Assembly: GCF_900100195.1 (NCBI RefSeq)
Contig: NZ_FNES01000004.1
Location: forward strand, 35,014-99,013
Length of the DNA: 64,000 nt
Reading direction: 5' to 3'
Origin: Billgrantia gudaonensis
GTDB lineage: Bacteria; Pseudomonadota; Gammaproteobacteria; Pseudomonadales; Halomonadaceae
Positions 17,746 through 27,827 of this stretch are shown here, one piece after another (the first letter of the stretch is position 1; the number at the start of each line of letters is the position of its first letter). The notes below the pieces were generated by a model. That model ran no database searches and was not told where the DNA came from. It worked only from the letters and a program-made list of their open reading frames with translations. The position numbers and the translations under genes were made by a program.

Positions 17746-18675
17746 ATGGCCTCGCCCGAGAACATGCCAGCCATCCATCACCGCTTGTCGCCTTTCATCC
17801 GCCTACCACTGGCGCTGCTGACGCTAACGTTCTGTTTATCTGCCAAGGCGACTGCGGCAAACGATATCGCCAGCATCGACTGGACCTTGGCCGAAACCCT
17901 CGTCGCACTCGACCAGCCGCCAACCGCCGTTGCCCAGGTGAACGACTATCACGACTGGGTCGGTGAGCCGCGCCTCCCCGATGACGTGACCGACCTGGGT
18001 CTGCGTTCCCAGCCCAACATGGAGCGTCTCGCCAAGCTATCGCCGCAGCACGTTCTAATTTCACCGATGTTCAGCCATCTGGCCCCGAGATTGGAGCGCA
18101 TCGCGCCGGTGGAGACCTTCTCTCTCTACAGCCCTGGCCAGGATACCTGGACGGAAATGCTCGACCTGACTCGTGCGCTTGGCGAGCTGGTGGAGCGTCC
18201 GGACGCTGCCGAGGCTCTGATCGCTTCCACCGAGTCGCGTTTGGAAACGCTACGCGAGCGGTTGCCGGATGACTCTCGACCGCTGCTGATCGTCCAGTTC
18301 ATGGATGCACGTCACGTGCGGGTATTCGGCGAGAATGGGCTGTTCCAGGCCGTGATGGACCGATTGGGGCTGGAAAATGCCTGGCAGGAAGAGACCAATG
18401 CCTGGGGATTCAGTCTCGTCGGCCTCGAGCGGCTGGTCGAACTCGACGCGCAACTCGTGGTGGTGGAGCCCTACCCCACCGGCGTCGAGGAAAAACTCCG
18501 CCACAGCGCCTTGTGGCAGCATCAATCCAGCGTGCGAGATGACACTCTGATCACCATTCCACCCACGTGGAGCTTCGGTGCCCTACCCTCGGCACAACGC
18601 TTTGCCGAACTCATCGTTCCTGCACTGGCACGCTCCGAACAGAGTCGCCATATCCGCCATCACACGGATTCCTGA
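17746..18675 (+). CDS. FhuD-like periplasmic siderophore-binding protein (1 of 3)
   Basis: 309 aa. A signal peptide (RLPLALLTLTFCLSAKATA) and the two-lobed FhuD pattern are visible: DWTLAETLVAL, then an N-lobe LSPQHVLISPMFSHL, and a C-lobe with FMDARHVRVFGENGLF and the terminal SFGALPSAQRFAELIVPAL. These proteins carry ferric hydroxamates to FhuB. No cysteine lipobox is seen, so it is probably soluble in the periplasm. Start could be 17746 or 17764 (MPAIHH); neither has a clear ribosome-binding site, and the frame is open back to 17632. No transporter gene is adjacent in the same direction, and the gene overlaps the convergent ABC gene by 16 bp. Confidence 0.82.
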   Translation: MASPENMPAIHHRLSPFIRLPLALLTLTFCLSAKATAANDIASIDWTLAETLVALDQPPTAVAQVNDYHDWVGEPRLPDDVTDLGLRSQPNMERLAKLSPQHVLISPMFSHLAPRLERIAPVETFSLYSPGQDTWTEMLDLTRALGELVERPDAAEALIASTESRLETLRERLPDDSRPLLIVQFMDARHVRVFGENGLFQAVMDRLGLENAWQEETNAWGFSLVGLERLVELDAQLVVVEPYPTGVEEKLRHSALWQHQSSVRDDTLITIPPTWSFGALPSAQRFAELIVPALARSEQSRHIRHHTDS

Positions 18676-20330
18676 CGACCGACACGCGCCACCGCATCAC
18701 GACTGGCGACCTTGCGCTCCTCTCCCGTCAGCTCGTAAAGACGCCCCTCGCGCATTTCCAGCAGGCGGTCGGCCTGGTCGAAGTAGTGATCGTCGTGACT
18801 GATCACCACCAGCGTCTTGCCCAGTGCCCGCAGACGCGGCAGCAGTTGGCGATAGAAGATGCGCCGGAACTGTGGATCCTGGTCGGCGGCCCACTCATCG
18901 AGCAACACCAGATCGCGCTGCTCGGCGACCATCAACAACATTGCCAGACGCTTGCGCTGCCCTTGGGAGAGGTTGACGTTGGTCACGCGATCGCCGTCGA
19001 AGTCCAGCTTATGCTGCATCTCCAACTCGGTGAGCCACTCATCCACCAAGACAGCATCCGGCGACTCTCCGGCAGGGCCGATCAATCGATCGAAGAGATG
19101 GAAGTCAGTATAAATAGCCGAGAAGTGCTGGCGATACCTCGCCCAATCCGCACCCTGCAAGAGCCTGCCATCGACCCGAATGCTCCCAGTCTGGGGGTGA
19201 TAGAGCCCGGTGATTAGCCGTGCCAGCGTCGACTTGCCACTGCCGTTGCCGCCAATCAAAAACACTACCTCGCCCCGCCGCAGGGTCAGATCGAGGGGCC
19301 CTACCGAAAAACCCGGCCGCGCCTCCTCATCGGGGTAGCGATAAGATACCCCCACCAGGGCGATCTCCTGCCAGGCGTGACGTCTCGAGTCGCTATCGAA
19401 CGTTTCTCGATAATCGGCCAGCGACAGCGAGTTCAGTTTGTCGAAGGCCACGCGCGCATTGATCAGCGTCGGCACGGCACCCACGGCCTGCATCAGAGGA
19501 GCCCTGAGAAATAACAACGTGAGAGAAAAGGTGGTCGCTACCTGTGCGGATGCCCAGCCCAGACCGTTAGCCAGAAAGAACACCACGCCGATGGCACCCA
19601 ACATCATGATGTTGAACCAGTTGACCGCGCTGAGGTGGTAGGTATCGCCGCGTATGAAATGATGCCGGCACTCCGCAGCATTGGCTGTGTAAACGTCGCG
19701 ATACAGCCACTCGGCCCGGTGGCGATTGAGCGCCAGTTCCTTGCACCCTTCGATGACCGACTGATAATCCGCATAGAGACGATCCTGGACATCGCGCAGC
19801 TTGGCCATATGCTCATAAACCCGAGCTACCAAGCGCACCCCAATCAGGACAGTGACGATGACCCACAGCGCCATTACCCCCAACATGGCAGGCGAAAGCC
19901 AGGCCAGATAAAGCGTCGCCCCCACTGTCAGCACCCCGCCTTGAACCAGTTCTGGTAAGCGTATGAAAGCGACGGTAACCGAACTCACGTCAGTGGACAG
20001 GCTTGCGAGCAGGCGCGCACTTCCGATTCGCTCGACACGCTCGATATCGGTATCCATGATGCGCTTGATCAGCCGTCCACGCAGACGGTATACGAAGTAA
20101 TGCCCCAGGGTGGTCAGGGCCAACTGCGAGGCCAGTGTCACCACCAACAGCAACACGATCAAGCCGAGGAACAGGGGCAGTATCCGCCAGGGATTGGCAA
20201 ACGCATCGAGCAGCTGCTGGTTGATGAAGGCGATCACGCCAATGCCCAGGCCGGCACTCGCCAGGCTGAGCAGTACCACGCCAACGAAGGCCCAGCGATA
20301 ATCACGCCATACGATCTTGAACAGCTCCAT
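18660..20330 (-). CDS. Exporter-type ABC protein with fused membrane and ATPase domains (SyrD/PvdE/YojI-like)
   Basis: 556 aa half-transporter. About six membrane segments occupy residues 12-290. The ATPase domain has Walker A GGNGSGKST (360-368), the variant signature LSQGQRKR, and Walker B DLVLLDEWAADQDP, which has W where most have P. This is the cyclic peptide/siderophore exporter family (SyrD, PvdE, microcin-J25 exporter YojI). It is the last gene of a Fur-controlled uptake operon behind fhuF and fhuB, with no siderophore synthesis gene in sight. It could export or recycle siderophores after iron release, or act as an importer with exporter fold, as known for some mycobactin and yersiniabactin systems. 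Confidence 0.8.
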   Translation of the reverse strand: MELFKIVWRDYRWAFVGVVLLSLASAGLGIGVIAFINQQLLDAFANPWRILPLFLGLIVLLLVVTLASQLALTTLGHYFVYRLRGRLIKRIMDTDIERVERIGSARLLASLSTDVSSVTVAFIRLPELVQGGVLTVGATLYLAWLSPAMLGVMALWVIVTVLIGVRLVARVYEHMAKLRDVQDRLYADYQSVIEGCKELALNRHRAEWLYRDVYTANAAECRHHFIRGDTYHLSAVNWFNIMMLGAIGVVFFLANGLGWASAQVATTFSLTLLFLRAPLMQAVGAVPTLINARVAFDKLNSLSLADYRETFDSDSRRHAWQEIALVGVSYRYPDEEARPGFSVGPLDLTLRRGEVVFLIGGNGSGKSTLARLITGLYHPQTGSIRVDGRLLQGADWARYRQHFSAIYTDFHLFDRLIGPAGESPDAVLVDEWLTELEMQHKLDFDGDRVTNVNLSQGQRKRLAMLLMVAEQRDLVLLDEWAADQDPQFRRIFYRQLLPRLRALGKTLVVISHDDHYFDQADRLLEMREGRLYELTGEERKVASRDAVARVGRQESV

Positions 20331-20360
20331 GGGCCCTCTCCTGAGAAACGGTCTTGACGT

Positions 20361-21137
20361 TCACCGCCGCTTGACCGGTCGGTTCTCTGGCTTCAGCGGG
20401 CAACCGCCGCACAGCGGCTCACCCGGCAGGCGGTACTTGACGCAGCAGAGTCGGCGGACTCGGGCCGGCGTTGCACCGCCCAGGTCGAGATAACGTACCG
20501 GCTGGTAAAGCGGATTGCGCCGCCCATTCGCCAAGATGGGCGTATCGAGATAGCGCAGCAGCGGCTCGCCGGCATCTGCAAAGGCGGGATGTCGCGAGCA
20601 GGTTCGCCCGGCGTACTCCACGTAGTGGCCGAGATTGCTCCAGAACACCTTGGGCGAAAGCCCGGACAGCGCAGCCAGCGCTTCGATGAGCGGTTCGCAG
20701 TGCCGATCGAACAGCGCCGTGAAACGCTCCTCCGGTACCAGTGAAGGCAACGGCCGCCCTCCGTCGCGTAGCCACAGTCGTACCGTTTCCCCCTTCTCCC
20801 CCGCTTCCACACGCACGTCGTGCAATGCTACCGGCAGCTCGATGCCCAGCAGCAGGTTGGCCACCAGCGCCGGAATCGACACCGTGGCAAGATGGTATTT
20901 CGACCAGATCGACACCGCCGCCTTGCGGTCGGCGCCCACACCGAAAGAGGCCGTGAACCGGCTCAACGACTCATCGAGGGCGGCCCGGTCGAGTAGCAGC
21001 GACCCCGCCCAGGTCGGCACCTCGGGGCTGCCAAAGGCAGGCGCTTTCAGCGTATCCAGCGGTGGCTGCCGATAGAATGCCAGCAGCGCCTCGGCCGAAC
21101 TGTCTACGTGAGCGGGTAATTCCGCCACCTGCGTCAT
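20361..21137 (-). CDS. fhuF: FhuF-like siderophore-iron reductase
   Basis: 258 aa cytoplasmic protein. The C-terminal cysteine pattern C-C-x10-C-x2-C (C231, C232, C243, C246) is the FhuF hallmark that binds an unusual [2Fe-2S] centre. FhuF reduces iron in ferric hydroxamates so it can be released after import. The ATG at 21137 has AGGAG upstream. It lies 48 bp after fhuB and 30 bp before the ABC gene, all on the minus strand, so it is probably co-transcribed with them. Confidence 0.88.
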   Translation of the reverse strand: MTQVAELPAHVDSSAEALLAFYRQPPLDTLKAPAFGSPEVPTWAGSLLLDRAALDESLSRFTASFGVGADRKAAVSIWSKYHLATVSIPALVANLLLGIELPVALHDVRVEAGEKGETVRLWLRDGGRPLPSLVPEERFTALFDRHCEPLIEALAALSGLSPKVFWSNLGHYVEYAGRTCSRHPAFADAGEPLLRYLDTPILANGRRNPLYQPVRYLDLGGATPARVRRLCCVKYRLPGEPLCGGCPLKPENRPVKRR

Positions 21138-21185
21138 GTTCGCTCTCCTGCCTTGCTGACGGGCACGACGGCCGCGCCCGGGGGC

Positions 21186-23171
21186 CTACAATCGCCGCAA
21201 CCCCCACATGAAGTAGGCACCGCCGATCAGCGAGGCCACCAACCCGGCGGGTATCTCATAGGGGAAGATGATCTGACGCCCCACCCAGTCGGCCAGCACC
21301 ATCAGCAGCATGCCCACCAGCGCCGCCCCCAGCAGGTGATGGTGAGCCCGCGACAGGCCCAGCAGCCTGGCCATGTGCGGCGCCAGCAACCCGACGAATG
21401 AAAGCGGACCCACCACCAGGGTGGCGCAGGCGGTCAACAGGGCCACCAACACCAGAAGCACCAGGCGCGCCCGGTTGAGGCCAACCCCCAGAGCGCGGGT
21501 AGTGGCAGCGCCCAGCGGCAGGATGTCCAGCCAGCGGGTGAGCGGCAGCGTGCACAGCGCCAGCAGTGCCGCCAGCGTGCCCACCACCACGGCGCTGGTG
21601 AGATCGACGTAATAGGTGGAGCCTGCCAGCCAGGCGATCACCTGTTGGCCACGCGGATCGCCCCCCGCCAGCATCACGCTGCGCACCGCATCGAACAGCG
21701 CGCCGACCGCCACCCCGGTCAACAGCAGACGCTCGGGCACGAATCCGCTACGGCGGTTGAGCGCCACCAGAATCAACAGGGTGGCGAAGGCTCCCAGAGT
21801 GCCAATACCCACCAGCATCCCGTTGGTCGGCTCTGGAATCAGGAATATCCCAAGGATCAGCGCTATCGCACAGCCGCCGCTGATCCCCAACACTTCGGGG
21901 CTGGCCATGGGGTTGGCGGAGAGGCGCTGCAGCAAGGTGCCGGCCACCGCCAGCATCAACCCGCTGGCCGCCGCTGCCAAGACTCTGGGCATCCGCCACT
22001 GCATGACGCTCCAGTTCTCCGGCGAGAGCCAGTACCAGCCGCTCACCCCCTGCCCGAGCAGCAACCCCAGTCCTACCGCCAATAGCAGCCCGATGGCCAG
22101 GCGCGTCGCCAAACGGCCAGGGGCGGGGTGGCGATTTGCCAGTACGGCAGCGGGCTGGGGGGCGCGGTTACCCTGTAGCCGCAGTCGAGGTATCAGCCAC
22201 ATCAGCAGCGGCGCTCCCAGAGCCCCTGTCACCGCACCAGTCGGAATCAGCGTCGGCAGCACGCCCGTGACGTTCTGCAGCAACAGGTCGGTAGTCGCCA
22301 GCAGCACCGCTCCCAGCAGCGTGCCCCACAACAACCGCTCGCCGAGACGCCGCGCACCGGCAATGCGCACGATGTTGGGTGCCGCCAGACCGATGAAGCC
22401 GATGATGCCCACCACACTGACGATGCTGGCAGTGATGAACACCGCCAGTCCCATACCGGCGAAGCGCAGATACTTGAGCGACACGCCAAGGCTCTTGGCG
22501 CTGGCGTCATCCAGCTCCAGCACCGCCAGCGGGCGCAAGAGAAACCACGCCAAGACCGCGCCGATGACCACCCGTGGCCAGAGCGTCGTCACGCCGTCCC
22601 AGCCGTTCTGGGCCAAGGAGCCGGCGCCCCAGATCAGCAGGCCCGACAGCGACTCGTGATTGAACAGCAACAGAGCGGTGGCCAACGCCCCCAGGTAGAG
22701 GTTGACGACCAGCCCGGCCAGCACCACCACGATGGGCGCGAGCCCACGCCGCCAGGCCAGCATGAACACCAGCCCCACTGCTAGCCCGCCGCCGGCCAGC
22801 GCGACCCATTCACGCCCGAACACCAATAATCCAGGCGCCAGCAGGGTCGATGCCATCAGGGCAAGATTGGCGCCGGAAGCCACGCCGAGCGTGGTGGGCG
22901 AAGCCAGTGGATTGCGCAGCACCTGCTGCATCAGCACCCCGGCCAGGGCCAACCCTCCCCCTGCCAACAGCGCCACGGCCAAGCGCGGCCACCAGGCATA
23001 GTGAAGCAGCAGTTGATCGACGTCTTCGAACGACGGCAACACCAGCGCCTTCAATCCCAGCGTCAAGCCGCCCTGCTCCTCCAGGCCGAGCCAGAACAGC
23101 AGCAGCAATGGCAGACTCAACAGCCAACAGGCGAGCGCTGGCGACGCTCCCCGCATTGCCTGTCCCATCAT
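21186..23171 (-). CDS. fhuB: Double-length ferric hydroxamate permease FhuB
   Basis: 661 aa, the size of E. coli FhuB, made of two homologous permease halves (about 1-330 and 345-661) in one chain. Each half repeats the BtuC/FecCD-family pattern: RxPR near [11 protein letters not shown] and [22 protein letters not shown] and [11 protein letters not shown], and the ATPase-contacting [11 protein letters not shown] and [11 protein letters not shown] loops. Many transmembrane helices are evident. It would take siderophores from FhuD-like proteins using an FhuC ATPase; the only FhuC-like gene is 11 kb away at 34214. GGGAGAG precedes the start. Confidence 0.93.
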   Translation of the reverse strand: MMGQAMRGASPALACWLLSLPLLLLFWLGLEEQGGLTLGLKALVLPSFEDVDQLLLHYAWWPRLAVALLAGGGLALAGVLMQQVLRNPLASPTTLGVASGANLALMASTLLAPGLLVFGREWVALAGGGLAVGLVFMLAWRRGLAPIVVVLAGLVVNLYLGALATALLLFNHESLSGLLIWGAGSLAQNGWDGVTTLWPRVVIGAVLAWFLLRPLAVLELDDASAKSLGVSLKYLRFAGMGLAVFITASIVSVVGIIGFIGLAAPNIVRIAGARRLGERLLWGTLLGAVLLATTDLLLQNVTGVLPTLIPTGAVTGALGAPLLMWLIPRLRLQGNRAPQPAAVLANRHPAPGRLATRLAIGLLLAVGLGLLLGQGVSGWYWLSPENWSVMQWRMPRVLAAAASGLMLAVAGTLLQRLSANPMASPEVLGISGGCAIALILGIFLIPEPTNGMLVGIGTLGAFATLLILVALNRRSGFVPERLLLTGVAVGALFDAVRSVMLAGGDPRGQQVIAWLAGSTYYVDLTSAVVVGTLAALLALCTLPLTRWLDILPLGAATTRALGVGLNRARLVLLVLVALLTACATLVVGPLSFVGLLAPHMARLLGLSRAHHHLLGAALVGMLLMVLADWVGRQIIFPYEIPAGLVASLIGGAYFMWGLRRL

Positions 23172-23271
23172 GCTCGGCTCTCCCTGGACCCATGCATCGT
23201 TGTGCCCTGCAGCGTCCTAGCGTCGTTCATGTTCCATTCCTTTTGGCGGTCGCATATCGGAAAGACCGATT

Positions 23272-23290
23272 CTAAATGAAAACGATTAGC
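23272..23290 (-). promoter_or_regulatory. Candidate internal Fur box before fhuB
   Basis: A 12/19 match to the Fur consensus (core aaatgaaaacgatta) overlaps the end of the second fhuD-like gene, about 100 bp before fhuB. It may allow fhuB-fhuF-ABC to be expressed separately from the sigma-factor genes. Confidence 0.45.
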
Positions 23291-24278
23291 GATGAAATTC
23301 ACAGTCTTGGCATCCGCCTGCCTGGGGCTCGGCGGACCGAACGTCACCGGCCGACAGGCCGTCGACCAGGGACTCGGCAAAACGCATGGCCGAGGGTAGC
23401 CCGCCCCAATGCCAATGACTGACGGGCACGATGAGGGGATCATGGCGGGTGACGGCAGGCCAGTGCTGCCAAAGGCCCTGACCCAGGAGACGAGACTGGG
23501 TGCCGACATCCGAGTAGGGGCTCTCCAGAAATAGCGCGCGTGCCTCTACCTCGAACAGCGACTCGGCGGACAGCGTGGCAATTCCCCACCGACTGGTTTC
23601 CCCGTCCCAGGCATTGTCGATTCCTAGATCATTCAGGACCATGTCTTCTAGACTGCCGCGGCCGAATACGCGAGCGTGCCGTTCGTCCATCAGACGCAGT
23701 ACGATCAGTGGCTCATCGAGCCTGCCGATGTAGTCCCTGAGTTCTCGAACGCGGGCGTCATAGCGGTTCAAGTAGCGCTGTGCCCCCGCTTCCGCCCCGA
23801 TCAATTCGCCAAGCCACTGCGTTAACGCAATGAGGCGCTCCGAGAGAGAATCGCTCGTTCCGAAAAGGGAATATCGCTCAACTTCGGCGATACGACCCAG
23901 CATCCCCTCGAGGTTGGCGTGGGCAGGCGGAGATATCAGCACGCGGGTGGGAGCCAAGGCCTGGAGACGCTCGAAATTGGGCAAATGACGATGTCCCAGC
24001 TCAACCACTCCGCGCATGACATCCGCATCACGACGCCACCGTCGATACCCCGCGACACCGCCCATCGCGATGGGCGGCGCATTCAGTGCCAGCAGCGTCT
24101 CACCGATGGCATAATCCAGCGTCACCGCCGCCTCACCCGGAAAGGTTTCCGGGGGCGAGGCCAGGAGCGGCGCAGACGACGGAACGAATGCCCAGATCAG
24201 GGCACTGCAGACAGCCAGGCACCGCACGCCATGCCCGAAGGACACCAACCTCGCCGTGCATCCATTGATGGCCGCCAT
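23286..24278 (-). CDS. FhuD-like periplasmic siderophore-binding protein (2 of 3)
   Basis: 330 aa with a hydrophobic signal region (about 13-35). The family pattern is clear: DYAIGETLLAL, a first lobe with LAPTRVLISPPAHANL, LRLMDERHARVFGRGSLEDM, and the terminal WGGLPSAMRFAESLVDGL. It binds ferric siderophore in the periplasm and feeds FhuB, whose gene follows. The ATG at 24278 lies 2 bp after the stop of the broken receptor gene, which suggests translational coupling to that gene. If the receptor frameshifts are real, expression here could be reduced unless the internal Fur-site promoter helps only downstream genes. Confidence 0.85.
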   Translation of the reverse strand: MAAINGCTARLVSFGHGVRCLAVCSALIWAFVPSSAPLLASPPETFPGEAAVTLDYAIGETLLALNAPPIAMGGVAGYRRWRRDADVMRGVVELGHRHLPNFERLQALAPTRVLISPPAHANLEGMLGRIAEVERYSLFGTSDSLSERLIALTQWLGELIGAEAGAQRYLNRYDARVRELRDYIGRLDEPLIVLRLMDERHARVFGRGSLEDMVLNDLGIDNAWDGETSRWGIATLSAESLFEVEARALFLESPYSDVGTQSRLLGQGLWQHWPAVTRHDPLIVPVSHWHWGGLPSAMRFAESLVDGLSAGDVRSAEPQAGGCQDCEFHR

Positions 24279-24280
24279 GA

Positions 24281-26742
24281 TCAATAACGATACCTCAGTG
24301 TTCCCTGGACGGTACGCTCCGTTCCCCAGTAACACCGAGCCGCATTGTTACACTCACCGATATACTCCTCGTCGAACAGGTTTTCCACGTTCAGCCCCAG
24401 CTTCCAATTCTCGGCAAAGGGGTACCCCAGCGAGAAATCGGCAAGCGTCACGGCCTCCGTCTTCAGCTCGCCATAGGCAAGACTTGGGGCCGGATAGGCG
24501 TGCGAACTGCCGAGATAACGCAACCCAGCGCCGATCTCAACGCCATCCAGCGGGCCGTTCGTCACGTCTATAGTGGGCCCACAGCGACGCCTGATGGCGT
24601 GGTACGCCTGCCACCTGATTGCCTTCATAGCGTGGGAAGGCCTCATCCTTGACGACCCGCGCGTCGGTATAGGTATAAGAGGCCGTCAAACGCAGGCCCT
24701 CAGAAAGTTCGCTGACCAGCTCGAACTCGAGACCCTGGGACTCCGTGCGCCCGATATTGCGATAGATGCCCTGGTTGGCGTCATAGTTCACGTCGTTCTT
24801 TTTGACGATATCGTACGCCGAGAGCGTCATGCTGGTATCAGTCTTAGGAACTTCATAACGCAAACCCAGCTCGTACTGACGCCCGGTGATCGGATCCAGC
24901 GCCTTGCCACTCGCTGCGGATACCTGGCGCGCCGGCACGAAGGTGTTCGAGTAGTTGAGGTAGGGAGACAACCCAGAATCGAACTGGTACATAAAGCCTA
25001 TCTGACCGCTGAAAGCCTCGTCGGTCACCGAATAGCTGTCGTTGGGACTCAAGCGATTGTCGTATTCGGTCTTCGCCGAGTCGAACCGCCCCCCCCACCT
25101 GCATGATGGCCTTGCCCAGCTTGCTGTGCAGTTGGGTATACAAGCCAGTCAATTCCTGAACGTCTTCGCCATCCGAAGCACGGTCGGGAGTCTGTGGAGC
25201 CGAGCCCCACTTCGGGTCGAAAACATTGATCATCTGTGGGGCAGAAGTACCGATATCCTGCAACTGCGAGAACGACGTTCGATCGAAAGACACGCCTGCC
25301 AACCACGTATGCCGATGGGATTCATCGCCAAACCGCCCTACCAGGCGATTGTCGATGGCGAAAGTGGTGGATTCATTATCCCGATCACGCCCGATGGCAC
25401 CCACGACATCGCCGAAGCCATCACCCAGGAAACTCCACCAGACCTCCTTGCGCGCCACCTCGGAGCGCAAGTAGCGCGCATTCTGCTGGAAGTTCCAGCG
25501 ATCGTTGAACGCATGCTCGTACTCGTAGCCCAGTGACCACACTTCGCGGTCGAACTGGTCCCACTCCGGATGCCCCAGGTTGGTGCTGCTATCCAGTTCG
25601 CCCGATGGGTGCGGCAACAGCGTACCCGCCGCCGGCAGCCCCAGCTGTATCTCGGTATCGTCCTTCTGATATGACCCCAGTAGCGTCAAGGTATCCTGGT
25701 CGCTCAGATAGAAGGTCAGCGAAGGTGCCAGATAGATGCGATCGTCGGAAACGCTGTCGGTCTGGGTAGCCGACTGCCGATGCAGCAAGACCACACGCCC
25801 CTCGACGGCTCCGTTACGATCTAGCGGTCCCGACACATCGACCGAGACCTGACGGCGATCATGGGTACCATAGCTGAGATTGAATTCACCACGCGCTTCG
25901 GCGGTGGGTCGTTTGCTAACCAGGTTGACGATGCCACCGGGCACGTTTTCGCCATACAGCGCGGAGGTCGGCCCCTTGAAGACCTCCACGCGCTCGAGCC
26001 CATAGGGTTCGGCCGATGTAGAGTAAGCATTGGGCTGAACCCGAAGGCCATCGCGATAGGTACCATACCCGTAGTCGCGCTGGTTCATGCCACGGATGTA
26101 GAAGATATCGCCGGCGAGGCCATCGCCGACCGGGAAATCCGTGGTCGAAATACCGGGGACATAGCTCAGGATACTGCTCAAGGATCGGGCGTTCTGGTCT
26201 TCGATGCGCTCGCGGGTGACCACCGACACCGTGCGAGGCGTATCGGACAACGCGATATCGGCCTTGGTCGCCGCCAAACTACGCTGGGCCTGGTAGCCCT
26301 CATCAGGCCCCACGGCGGAACGCCCCAGCCAATCCGCCTCGACACGGACCAGCGGCAATTCTTCATCGGTCGACTGCCGTTCCAACCGATAGCTGCCATC
26401 GGCACGGCGCACTGGGGCGAGGCCGGTGCCGGCCAATAGCCGTTGCAGCCCCTCCTCCACACCATAGCTGCCTTGAAGACCGGCGGTTTGCTTGCCGGCG
26501 GTCAGCGTGGCATCGAAGGCGATCTCGATGTCGGCCATGACGGCAAAACGGTTGAGGGCCGTGTCGAGCTGCCCGGCTGCGATGGAATAGCTTTGCTGGG
26601 TAGTCGCGCCCTGCCCTGCCGCGTCCTGCGCCAGCACAGTCGCTGGCAGGCCAACGGCCAGGCTACCGGCCAGCAGACTGCATTGAATGGCTCGTGCCAG
26701 AGGCGTTCGTATGAAGCGTGAATGCGCTTTCTGTGTGGACAT
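24281..26742 (-). pseudogene. STN-type TonB-dependent receptor broken by two single-base insertions
   Basis: The N-terminal frame (from 26742, MSTQKAHSRF) codes for a signal peptide, an STN signalling domain (SYSIAAGQLDTALNRFAVMA), a plug (VRVEADWLGRS, YIRGMNQRDYGYG, ERVEVFKGPTSALYG) and about half the barrel. At a run of eight Gs on the coding strand (25089-25096) the frame shifts; removing one G gives VGGRFDSAKTEYDN and restores the barrel. A second extra base near 24567-24572 shifts it again; removing it gives AHYDVTNGPLDGVEIG, and the chain ends in GTLRYRY. The receptor resembles FpvA/FhuE types with cell-surface signalling through the FecR just upstream. It may be a true pseudogene, a phase-variable gene, or contain sequencing errors. 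Confidence 0.85.
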
Positions 26743-26843
26743 GAAGGTTCCCGTTGAGTGATGCATTTTTCTGTGTCTGCACCCACTCTTCCGAACGAGA
26801 ACGAGAATCCCTCAATATTTCATGAAAAATTTTTCGCCCTGCT

Positions 26844-27827
26844 TCAGCCCTCGTCTCGAGGCTGAATGGTGACCCACAGCGGCGTACGGTAGACCACCTG
26901 CAGGGACAGCGCATCGGCGAGGCTGGCGAGGGCTCGATCGGTATCGCGCAGCGAGAACACGCCGCTCACCCGCAGGTCGGCCACTTCAGGGGCATAGCGC
27001 ACCACCCCGTGGCGGTAACGCGCCAGTATCTCCACCATTTCGGCGACCCGCAGGCTTTCGGCCACCAACCGGCCCTCGAAACGTGCCAGCCGGCCGGTAT
27101 CCAGAGGTTCGGGCGGCGTCACCCCATCGGCATTCATGGTGGCTTGCTGGCCGGCATCCAGCGTCACCCGTTCGGCATCGGCGCGCCGTCCCAACGCCAC
27201 GCGCCCTTCGTAGACGGCAACCCGCGTACTCTCGGCCCGCTGGTGAACACTGAATCGTGTGCCGATCGGGTAGGAGGCCCCCTGCCGGGTCACCACGCTG
27301 AAGGGACGGTCGTCCGCGGCTTTTCCAGTGGTAACCAACACTTCGCCCCTCAGGAGATGGATGCGCCGTCGGTCGGCATCGAAGCTCACATCGAGGGCGG
27401 TGTCGGTATCCAGGCGCAGCCGAGTGCCGTCGCTCAGCGTTACCTCGCGGCTCTCGCCGATGCCGGTGGCGTGCTCGGCGAACTGCCGCTGCCACTGGGG
27501 CGTACGCGAAAGCCCGAACCCGAGTCCGCCCAGCAGCATGGCCAGCCCGCCCCACTGCAGCAGGCCCCGACGCGAAACCTCGCGAGAAGACGAGAAGAGC
27601 TCGCTGCGCGCGGCATGACTCGGCAGCGAGGCCAGCCGACCGTCGATGGCCTGCAACTGCTGCCAGGCACGTTCATGCTCCGGCGATTCGCGCCGCCAGC
27701 GCAGGCAGGCTTGGCGCTGCTCTTCGCTGACATCGTCGCTCCATAGCCGGGCCATCCACAGGCTGGCCTGTTCCAGCGCGACGGGGTCGAGGGACTCTCT
27801 GGAAGAATCGGCGGAAGTGCGGCTCAT
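26844..27827 (-). CDS. FecR-family anti-sigma/sigma regulator (pair 1)
   Basis: 327 aa inner-membrane regulator. An N-terminal cytoplasmic part (DUF4880-like, with ASLWMARLWSD and WRRESPEHERAWQQL) is followed by one membrane segment (about 95-112, MLLGGLGFGL). A periplasmic FecR domain comes next (SREVTLSDGTRLRLDTDTAL, GEVLVTTG, PIGTRFSV). The C-terminal secretin/TonB-like piece contacts the receptor STN domain. It passes the signal of an occupied receptor to the ECF sigma factor. The ATG at 27827 overlaps the sigma gene stop (ATGA). Its partner receptor, directly downstream, is broken, so the pathway may be uncoupled. Confidence 0.9.
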   Translation of the reverse strand: MSRTSADSSRESLDPVALEQASLWMARLWSDDVSEEQRQACLRWRRESPEHERAWQQLQAIDGRLASLPSHAARSELFSSSREVSRRGLLQWGGLAMLLGGLGFGLSRTPQWQRQFAEHATGIGESREVTLSDGTRLRLDTDTALDVSFDADRRRIHLLRGEVLVTTGKAADDRPFSVVTRQGASYPIGTRFSVHQRAESTRVAVYEGRVALGRRADAERVTLDAGQQATMNADGVTPPEPLDTGRLARFEGRLVAESLRVAEMVEILARYRHGVVRYAPEVADLRVSGVFSLRDTDRALASLADALSLQVVYRTPLWVTIQPRDEG

